This document shows, piece by piece, positions 31,801-43,200 of a stretch of DNA of 64,000 nucleotides. The notes under the pieces are model-generated. The model did no database searches and was not told the DNA's origin. It was given only the letters and a program-made list of their open reading frames with translations. Source of the DNA: Chinchilla lanigera (lineage: Eukaryota; Chordata; Mammalia; Rodentia; Chinchillidae); assembly GCF_000276665.1 (NCBI RefSeq), contig NW_004955405.1, positions 9,095,712 to 9,159,711 of the forward strand, in the 5' to 3' direction. Within the stretch, counting starts at the first letter, position 1. Every line of letters begins with the position of its first letter. Made by a program: the position numbers and the translations under genes.

Positions 31801-34800
31801 TTTTAAAACTGGTAAAATATACATAAAACCTACCATTTTAACCATTAAGTATATAGTTCAGAGGCATTAAATACATTTACCCTTGCTGTACAACCATCTC
31901 CAGAAATGTCGCAACTTTTTAATGTTAAATTTCATTATGGCTTAGATCCACAATGGCCCCCAATCCTCATGAATTTCTAAGGTGACTGGATTATGGAGTT
32001 ACAGCTGGCTTGCTGTTACTAGGTGGGGTCCTGTGGGAAGAGCCAGGTTTATCTCTTTTCCCAGCTTCTCCCTTCCCTCTGCTTCCTGGCAACAGGACAT
32101 GAGCAGGTTTTCATTCAAGCTGTTTCTTCTTTTGGAGCCAAATGACCATGGACTGAACTATGAGCCAAGATAAACCTCTCCTCCTTTAAGTTGTAGGTGT
32201 TGTGTTATGTTCTCAGTGACAAGAAAGTGACTAACACACATTTCCTCTTTAAAAACAAAAAACCACTCATTAAAATAAGTTCCCAATAGTAAGTACTTTA
32301 AAGCTGGCTGTGGTGGTATAAACCTAGCTCCTCTGCGGCTAAGGCAAGAGGATTGTGAATTGGAAGACAGCCTAGGCAGCTCAGCAAGAATGTCTCCAAA
32401 TAAAAAGGGCTGCGGATGCAACTCAGTGGCAGAGTGCTTCCCTAGCATGACTGAAGCTCAGGGTTAAATTGCAGCAAAAATATATATATGTATATAAAAT
32501 AAATATATAACGAAGTAAGCAATTAAGCAAGCCACTGAGACAAGTGCTAGGAACATAGTAGAAATCCTATTCTTAATAGCTTGGGATTTGAACCAATGAC
32601 TATAATAATACCTATTAGTTTATATTTAATGTATCTTTCAAAACCAAAATTTTTCTACATTACAACTTGTAAATGGGTTAAGTAACAATTTCACTGTTTG
32701 CCTCACTGTGCGGAAAAAATATAGTACACATATACCAATGCTGTATAACTGGGATGCAAAACATTAAGTAATATAAAATGTAAAATTCTGTAATTCTGAG
32801 GTTGATGAAATGATTGGGTGAGCATACTATGGAAGATGGGGGTTAAATACCAATTACTTGTGAGTTATAATATGGTGAAATGTTTCACAGTAGCAGCATA
32901 TAAAGTACACGATTCACACAACTGCACAAAAATTGCTGACTCAGGCTTTCTAGTATAGGCATCCTTACCTCCTCATTAAGTAAATCAGAGTAAAATGTAA
33001 CTTATGTATCAAAATTCTAGAACTGCTCTGTAATTTGAAAGGCTTACTGTTTCTAGCCAAAAGCGATCCAGGTCACTTCGCCTCTGCTGTTTGTTCAGTG
33101 TGATTAGCCATCGTCCTCCCCGTTTGTTTTTTTCATCTTCCCACATGGGCTCAATACCATCCTACAAAGTAAAAATACAACATTAGACAGTATTACAACC
33201 CTCACTTTGAGATAATTAGAATCAGCAAGCTTGATTCAAGCAACAACAACACAGTTAACTTTTACATTTTATTTCTAAACTATCGCAGTACACTTTTTAA
33301 AGCACAGCGGGTAAGATTCCACAATCAGAGTACTGATTTGTCACTTATTAGCCATAAAATCTTGTCTTTTAGTTAATTTGGAGGTTCTAACACTTTCTAA
33401 GCAGTAGATATCTTTCAGAAGCTATATACACTTAAGATTCCTAAAAATACATGCAAAAATTATGTAATTTGAGAATTAACTAAAGCATGTAGCTCTGCTA
33501 CCTGCAATGGTCATTTATAAATATCTTAAGGATCCCTGTAGCCATGATTAAGAATGCCTGACAAACTCAGGTTACTCAAAAATATAAAGGAGGAATTGAA
33601 CTGCATAATCAAAGCTCTTCCCAAAATCAATCTCATTATGTATACAGAATAATACTCTCTCAATTTCTACAATTTCGACCAATACATCAGTGCTAACACC
33701 TAATAAAGCCAATTTATTAGCCTGTACGTAAGAGTATAAACTATACCTATGTTTACTGTAACCTTTCTTAATGAATATTTGAATGATTCAGTCCTATAAT
33801 AAATACATGAAGATACCAGTAAGGCATACCTTAAAAAGTGAGTAGTCACAGCCAGGCATTAAATTACTAGACAACTGGATATGGTTGTATAAACTAGGTG
33901 AAAGGAAAGGACAATTAAAAATATGTAACTCAGGTGCTCCAGAACATTAAGAAGGACAATTAAAAATATGTAATGTTAGGTGCTGTAGAAAATTTTAAAA
34001 CTAGATAAAAGTTCATGCATATTTGTTTTGCTATAGAGTTAATTTCTGAAACAAACAAAATAGATATTATGTTCAAAATACAACCTATAAAATAATTTTC
34101 AGTACCACTTTATTTTATTCTGACAAAAAGATTTTGATACAATGTTAACTCAATGCATAAATATGTGTATGTAGGAAACTGAAAATAAAGGTAATGTTGT
34201 TTAGATAAATAAATTTATGAAGCTAATAAACAAGTGTTTGTTAATAAATATTCTAAACCACATGACTACTGGGATTGCACGACCCAGTCAACCTTATCTT
34301 TGGAGGTATCCAAGTATAGAAAAGACTAGTGGTTCCCTAACTACAAAGTGTTACTCATTAGTCAGCAAAATAATTATTGCAGGGAGTTTACAAACAAGAA
34401 AAAACTGGTCTAAGCTCTCCCCCTCAGGATTGTAATCACTTACATGTAGGATGGAATCTATATTTCTAAACTATTTTCCATCATACTACATTGACAGACA
34501 TCCTTTAACAGTGATACATGCACACCAATGTTTATAGCAGCACAATTTGTAACAGCTAAGTCCTGGAAGCAACCTATATATCCATCAACAGATGAACAGA
34601 TGAAGGATAAATTTGAGACATTTACAGGAAAATGGATACACTTGGAAAATGTGGTAAGTGCAATAAATCAGATGTATAAGCTCAAATACCGCACGGTATC
34701 TCTCATTTGAGTGAAACAAAGTTTAAATAAAGACCACAATAAAGGACTGAGAAGGAAACAGGAAGCTAGATCTTTTGTAGATGGGAATGACATCCAGAAA

Positions 34801-37230
34801 ACCCAGGTTTGGGGCAGGTGGGGTACCAAATACCCACAATGAATGTAAACATTGTCTGTCACAGACATGAACTGAAAATAATAATAATGAAAACAGGGAA
34901 AGGGGATCTATAGATGGAAGGAGGTGGATAAGAAGATTAAAAAAGACTCAACGTTTTGTACTTGTGCCTACTCCCAAAGGTGAATATAAACTTCATGTAC
35001 TGCAAACATGTACTAATAAAAGTTAAAAAAAAACAACTTTCCCAAATATCAAAATAAAGTAACATTTTAGATTATTTGCTCATTTGTCTAAAGGTAGAAG
35101 TAAGTAGGTCATTTGATCTCCTGTAGTCTCTTAAGTCTTTTAAAACTTGTTTTAAAAATTGGCAATAGGATAACAACACTTTATTTGTCTCCAATAGTAG
35201 ATGGTAGAAAATAACTCCACTATATGCCTATAAACCACTGATGATTCAATTATCTTTAGTCAGGTTCTCTTAGTGCTAATTTTAACCCAACCTGGGAATA
35301 TTTCACACGAAGTTTTAAGGATGCATCTGGCATTCTTTCATCACACTGGACAGAAAAAACACCTAATATAACCTACTATAGATAAACTAGCCCGAGACTA
35401 TCAAAAAGGTCCTAAACACTAACAGTAATAATTACAGCATTAACACCATCACTTTCATGGTGAAAATTAATTTAAATGAATAGTGTGAGAGTGACTTTCT
35501 TCAGTGGCATTCAAGATAGAAGATTCCTTTTTGCTGACTCTTTCGTCCTTCATGGTGCTCTTAAGCATCTTTAAATAATGAGAATTCATAATGGTACATT
35601 AAACAGATGAATCCTAAGAATACAAAGGTTGGTTAAAAACAAAAAGTTTCAATGATTGTTTACATTAAATTTGTTAGAAAAAAAGAAACTAACTTAAGAT
35701 ATTTATAGAAAACTGAAGGATTCCTTCAAATCTCTAAATTATGCTGTAAAAATCCACTATGCAATGACATTGTTTACACATAACTAAAGTGTGGGGCAAT
35801 GTTGTAATTAGAGGACAAATTAAAATGTAATTATGTAAACTGGTAAAAGCCAAAAAAAAACTACACACAGAAATCTAACTGGAAGACAGGGGAGTCAAGA
35901 TTTCTTTTCCTTCTATAGGAGCTTGGAGTACAATTTTTTTGTGAAGGAGACTAGTTATTCAAATTTTGACCAAGAGCAATGGAAGAAAAACCACTTGATG
36001 TTTTGAAGGCAAAGCAAAATAATCTCAGTTTAACTATACAACTAGATCTGTTTATTCAAAGTAATTCTATTATTTTAAAAAAGAATGATTTTAATAAAAA
36101 AATGTTCATTCTCAGCTATGTGTGGTAGTACTTGGGAGGCTGAGACAGGAGGATCGCTGTGTGTTTGAAGCCAGCCTGGGCTACAAAGTGAGTTCAAGGC
36201 CGACCTGAACTGCACAGCGAATTTGGTCTGAAAAAGACCATCCCCCTAGTGATTATATGGTTTGTCTTTTTCAGGGATGCAAATGTACACTGAATGTTAC
36301 CAACTAAACACTGAAAATATACACAATATTGTTTTCTGCCCTTGAGAAAGTATGCATAAATTTTATGACAATCCATGCTTTGGATATGTGGACACAATAC
36401 ACTCAGGGAATTACATTAAAACACAAGAGTAGTATCACTAAATCATCATGTATATGATTCTAAAATACAGATGTAAAAGTTGTAAGTTTTAGGTTAGGTA
36501 ATTCAAAGTGCTTAAAAATGTGTTTTAAGTTTTGCCTTTCATGTTCTCAAAACGGTATCTCCCTATATATAATCTCCATGTAAAAACACACTAAGTTGAC
36601 TTTGTAGGAACTGAGTAGTTCAGTGGTACAGCATTTGCCTAGCACATGCCAGGCCAATCCCAAGGACAAGGGGTTTTGGAAAATCCTTTTTAGAGATCAG
36701 TATGAAAACTTCTTAATAAAGACTCTGACTTTAAATTGTATTTTCAAATCATGGAAATGTTTCTGATTCTAAATCAATTTTCAGCTAAACTGGAAACAAC
36801 ACCTCAAAAAATTGCCATTTTTCTTGAAGTTTATGACAAAGTATAATGAAATTAACAACTATTATCAAAGTATATACATCTTAATATTCCCTGAATTTTG
36901 ATGTAAGTCTTTGAAATTTCAAAATCCCTACCACAGGAAATTTCAGATATTGCACTGAAAAGAGTTTATAAAAACGGTGACCCCACTAGTGTTCTAAAAT
37001 ACCTACTTTTGAGGCAAATGTGTCTAGGCAGCCACAAAAGGGATCAAGTTTCAACCAGCTGTCCACAAGTGCTAGGGGCAATAAAGTATTCTCAATGGAA
37101 GAACAGGTATCTTAGGACAAGGACTACAGAATATTCAGTCCCAAAAGGATGACCAGATTCAAGTTTCTAAAACCAAAGAACTGGGATGAGGGAATGAGGG
37201 AAAGGAGAAAGGAAAGAAAGAAGCGGGGTA

Positions 37231-37281
<51 letters not shown>

Positions 37282-40200
37282 CGTGCACACGCACAAGATA
37301 GCAAAGATAATTGTACTAATTTCTATTGGTTTGTTGAAAGGAATAGTTAATGTTTAAAAAAAAATTTTGACCAGTTTTACATGCTTGTATCTGGTGATCT
37401 GAACAACTACTTCGAAGACAACAATATGCAATAAACCAGTGTTAAATTCCTACCTTGTTTTTTTGAAATTCTGTATCTTTTCTAATGTTTTCTTTACATT
37501 ATTTTTTATTCTCTTTAAAATAAAAAAAATAAAAATATAAAACCAATGAGGCATAACACCAACCCAAACATCTGTGAGATGGACATAAGACAGTTCTACA
37601 GATGGAATATTCATTAACTTCACCTAGCCATTCATTTTGTGAATCTGACTTAAAACTGAAAAACTATGCAACTAAAAAAACCACAAATACATATCCTAAA
37701 GTAAACAGTTACTTACGCCCAAAAGTCTTCAACAGTATCAAACTTAGAGATCAGTCGAAGGTTTGCTTGCCACGTTTTACTTTTATCATTTTTAAAAAAC
37801 CAGAGCGCCCATCTATAAGGAAAAAGTCAGCATTAAAAAAAAACAGTAGTTGTGCTCACCGATGTTCACAGCAGAATTATTACTCATAACAGTAAAAAAA
37901 AAAAACACAATCCAAGTCAATAGATCAAAATCAATAGATACAAAACATAGTACTGATACACAATGGAATATCAACCAGCCTTGAAGAGGAAGAACACTCT
38001 TGAGACAAGATGGATGAAATCAGTCACTCAAAGAAAAACACTTTAAAATTCCACTTATAGGAAGTAGTTAAGTACATTCACACAGACAAGAGAATGGTGG
38101 CTGCCAGGGGGTGAGGAAAGGAGGTAATAGAAGTTGTTGTTTAATGAATTAGATAAGCATTAATCTTATTAAATGAAGACAGTTCTGGAGATTGGATGTA
38201 CAGTGAACATTACTAAGTTGTAGCTTTAAAAATGCTAACTAGAGGGGCTGGGGATTTAGCTCAGCGGCAAAGCGCCTGCCTGGCAAGCGCAAGGTCATGA
38301 GTTCGGTTCCCGGTACCGGAGAAAAACCAAAAAAAAAAAAAAGAAAAAAAAAAGCTAACTAGGCAAATTTTATGTATATGTATTTTTTTGCAAACATTTA
38401 GAATAAAAACTTAAAAGTGGTAGTTCTTTTTTTGTGCTTTTGAGATAGGGTTTCACTATGCAGTTCAGGCTGGCGTCAAACTTGCAGCAATACTCCTGCC
38501 TCAGCCTCTGAATGTGTCACCATACCCTAAAATGGTAGTTCTTACTACAGAGACAAGTAAGTTTTCCCTATTTCTTTCATTTAAAAAATGCAAGTAAGCT
38601 GGATAGGTAGGCTCAGTGGATGTGTGAGAGCCCCTGGGTTCAATCCCCTGCACAATATAGAACAAAACAAAACTTTAAAAACGGAACAACATTTAATATC
38701 TACTCTATAAAAGATTCCCTGCTACACTTAAGAGACCCTGAATCGAATCACTTAGGAGATTGCACAGAAATGTAGCAGAAACAATTACAGTGTTATACTA
38801 CAACAAAGTTAAGCAAGCAGTTATTTAAGAAAATTTTTTTAAAAAAAAAAGAGTACAAGTACGAAAGACAAGACTGAATTTCAAGAGGAAATTAGCCATT
38901 AGCCAAAAAAAAAAAGAGATGGATTTATTGCTACAAACAGACAAAACTACTAGGTGTGACTCTATTCATTCAAATACACAACTGGGAAAATAATGCTACA
39001 AACGGTTAAATAATGCTACAAACATATGTTCTGAAATAATGTATACCAGTTTCTATACATCGGTATATACTCGATTAGGAGTTCTATTCTTTATATATAA
39101 TAGCTTATATAGTACCTGATACATATATTAATTGCTCTAAAACCTTGACAATAAATGGTATCAGCCCAACATGATTCGCCTTATATTTTTTATGTAACTG
39201 GGCATGGTGGCAGATGCCTGCAACCCAAGCACTTGGGAGTCTGAGGCAGGAGGACCACTGTGAGTTCAAGGCCATCCTGGGGTACTAGGCTACACAGTGA
39301 GTTCAGGCCAACCTGAACTACACACCAAGGTCCTGTCTTAAAAAAAAAAATTTTTTTGAAGTAAAATACACGTAGCCCTTGGGGGTTTCGTATCTCCAAG
39401 TTATACATCCTGATTCAACCAAAGGTGGAAAACATTCAGAAAAACAAGACAACATGGTAGCACACAACTACAAACCCAGTACTTGGGAGGCTGAGGCATG
39501 AGGATCACCGCAAGTTCAAAGCCAACCTGGACTACATAGTGAGTTCAAGGCCAGTCTCTCCTACGTAGTGAGACCCTGGCGCAAAGAAGCAACCCCTTCC
39601 CCGAAAAACAAGACAAAAACACAAAATCAAAACAAAACAAACAACTCTACATATTACTAATAATCTATAGATGGGTTAAGTATACAAGAGGACATGCAAA
39701 GGTTATACGCAAGTAACACACTGTTTTACATAAGGGACTTGTGTATCCTGAGTTCCTGAAACCAACTGAAGGGACCAATGCACCAAAAGGTAAGTCAAAG
39801 GGAAATTCCATTTTCTCATCAGTAAAATTGTCTGAAAAGCTTCCCAAATTGGACACATACTCCATAATTCCATGATTAATGCCTGTAAATCCCAGTTAGA
39901 CGTAAAGATGAGATGCATTTCAACATGTACTTGAATAATGTTTGCATTTGTTAACTCACTTGCAAGGAAAAAAAAAAAATTAGGCAGAAAAAAAATACTT
40001 AGCTTTTTTTTTTCTTTTTAAAGAAAACTGTACTCAGAGGCCTGGAGTTATGGCACACCTGTATATCCAGCACTTGGAGAGGCTGAAGCAGGAAACTGAG
40101 AGCTCAAGGTCAGCCTGGACTACATAATACCTTGTCTCCAAAAGAAAACCAAAAACCAAAAACCAAAAAAGGGTACCTATTTTTTTCCCCCCATATAAAG

Positions 40201-43200
40201 CTAAGACACTATTTTAGTGTTTTACATTAGTGGTACAAAAACAATGCTGAGTAAATCTGGTGAAGCCTTACTGAACTGTACTAGTAGTCAGTGTATCCTT
40301 TGTATCTTTTTAAAAAAATCTCATTAGTAAATGTTTGCAGTACATGCAGTTAGAATCATCTTGGGGAATGGGTACACGTACATATCACAGCTTAGTTATT
40401 ACAAAAATCCTCTTCCCACCTCCCTACTTTCTCCAAATTCCCTTTCCTCACTCTGTTTTTGTTGATATTGTTAATCTTATCTTATGGTGTTTTTGAGACC
40501 CTATTTGAGACAGGGTCTCGACAGTTCGGGCTGGCCTTGAGCTCACTTTGTAGCCCAGGATGGTCTTGAACTCACAAAGATCCTCCTGCCTCAGCCTCCC
40601 GAGTGCTGGGATTACAGGCATGTGTCACTGCACCCAGTTTTTATCTCACGTTTATGATATATAATGTTTATATATTCACTGAGGTTATTAGGTTTCTCTA
40701 CATGGCATATCTTTAGTCTACTTATTTCCCCTTCCCCTCACCCATCTCCTCTCACTCATGTTCTTTCAGATCCCTTCCCATCTACAAGAGATCCATCCCC
40801 TTGTCACCTCCTATCCATCCTTTACTGTGCTCTTTGCACTCTGCCTCACTCAAGTGAGATACTGTACAGTATTTACGTTTCTGTGTCTGGTTTATTTCAT
40901 TTTTCTAGGTGCATCCATTTTCCTATACATCTCAAATTTGTCCTTTATAGCTGAGTAGTACTCTATACACACACACACACACACACACACACTTTACCCA
41001 ATTGTCTGTTGATGAGTATATAGACTGCTTCCAGGATTTAATTATTAATTGTGCTGCTATGAATAATTGCTCTATTTTTAGCTCTTTGGGAAAGATAACT
41101 AGACAGCAGCTAGCTGGGTCATATGGAATTTCTAATTTTAGTTCTTTGAGGAATTTCAGTAATGGCTGTACTAGTCTACATTCTCATGAACAGTGTAGGA
41201 GGGTTCCTTTTTTACTGCAACCGTGCCAGCATTTGCAATATTCTCATTTCTTTAGTGATCATCATTCTTTTAAGTGTAAGATAGAATCTTAGTGTTAATT
41301 TGCATTTCTCTAATGGCCAAGGATATTGCACATTTCTTCATGTATTTGTTGGCCATTTGTATTTCTTCTTCTGAGAAATGTCTGCTCATTTTACTTGCCC
41401 CATTTCTTGACTGCATCTTTTATTTTAAGTGGTCTAATTTTTTTGAGTTCTTATAGGTATTAGTCCTCTGAGGTAACTAGCAAAAATTTTTTCCCATTTT
41501 GTACGTGTCTTTTCATTCTATTCACTGACTCTTTTGCTGTGTAGCATCTTTTTAATTTGATGTATTCCCATTTGTTGATTCTGGCTGTTGTTTTTCAAGC
41601 CAACTGCGTTCTATTTAAGAAACTCCCATACCTATGACTTTGAGTGTTTTATGTCATTACTTCAAAGTAACAATCCCAGTTTCATTTAAGAATGTCCTTG
41701 ATGAAGCACTAACAACTACATTCTCATGAAATTTCAATCTATTTACATGATTTTTTCGTATTTTACATGTGAAAACTTAGAGGAACACTTCTATTAATGC
41801 TTAATAAAATACAGTTTTTAGACAACTTTAAATTTTTTAGGTGAGCTTGTGACTTTTTCATGGAAGATCTTTTTTACTTGAAAAAAAATCTGATAAAACA
41901 TGTTTTTTTTTGGGGGGGTGAACATAGTAATAAGCCTGTTATTTAAAATCTGAGTTTTCAGAAAAAAAAAAAGTAATGTTAGAAACCTTTCATTTGCTAA
42001 TGTAAGCATAAGAACTTCCCAAAAAACCATTCCTGATGAATTTGAGATGCTATCAAGTGATTTCTCCTACCACATGAAAGGTGAGGTAGGAGATTCACCA
42101 ACTTGAGACGAGCAGGTCTACACAGTGAGTTCAAGTTTGGCACAAACTACAGACCTCAAAACAAAATTAAAATTCTGTAAAAACAAACAAACAAAAAAAA
42201 CCCAAAGAGGCTAAGGTAGGAGGACAGCAAGTTCAAGGGCAAGCTGGCAACTTCAGACTTTGTCTCAAAAATTTAAAAATTTTTTAAAAAGGGCCTGGGA
42301 TATAGCTCTGCGGGAGAGCACTTGCCCAGCACAGTTGGGGCCTTGAGTTTAATCTCCAGGACTAAGGGGAAAAGGGTACACAGAATTCCACAGACAATGT
42401 TAGAAGACATGATTTGGATAATCTATTTCAAACTAACAATTTCCGACCTCTTTGCTTTGGGTGAATTAACACACCTAAAATACAATGCCTAAAAATAAAC
42501 CTAAAGATAGCCCTAACAAAAAAAATAAAAAGAACTTAACACCATCTACAGATAAAACCACAGATGGTCAATACAATATGATAATGTTTTCAAAGTTCTA
42601 TACAAGAAATACAAATTAAAAATAATAAGAAGCTTTCACAAATCAGACTGGGACCAATCTGGCTGGCAACAATGCAAAGGACTAATAATCCCAGTTAGTA
42701 AGGATACAGAAATCAGGACCTCTCCAACTTTCAGTCTAAACTGATGAGGGAGAGTAACCTGGCAGTTTCTTCAAGTTGTTAAAAGTGTAGTCTCTTGCCC
42801 TAAGAAATCTTATCCTACAGACACATTCACGAGTACAAAAATATGTGTTAAGGTTATAAACTGCAGCACTACTAGTAAACAGGAAGAACTCTCTATGCCC
42901 ACTAATATAAGCCTGATAAAACACATGAATAGATTCATATGAACACATAAAACAATGAGATAAAATCTGCACATGCAAACAAAAAAATAATAGTATGAGT
43001 GACTTGTTTAAAACTACAGTATATAGGGTAGGGGATATAGCTCAGTGGCACAGCACCTGCCTGGCAAGCACGAGGTCCTGAGTTCAATTCCTACTACCAA
43101 AAAAAAAAACAAAAAAACCCAACCAAAACAGTATGTATGTGTATGTTTGAAACTTCTGGAATAACACAAACCAAATCTAACGGCACCCTGGACAGTAAGT

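Larger units (their letters stand above)
30985..33047 (-). other. EIF4E: EIF4E intron 5
   Basis: About 2.1 kb, holding two MaLR-type LTRs, one B1-like SINE and one composite SINE. No other structure recognised. Confidence 0.8.
33894..37716 (-). other. EIF4E: EIF4E intron 3
   Basis: 3.8 kb. It holds the 45-bp duplication, an L1 3' end, one B1-like SINE, an ID remnant (about 36600-36665) and an AC microsatellite. The rest is unassigned AT-rich DNA. Confidence 0.8.

Noticed and set aside
40664..41292. Plus-strand frames of about 96 codons in the L1 region.
   Set aside because: They are antisense to the L1 3' region and interrupted by a CA repeat; no coding meaning.
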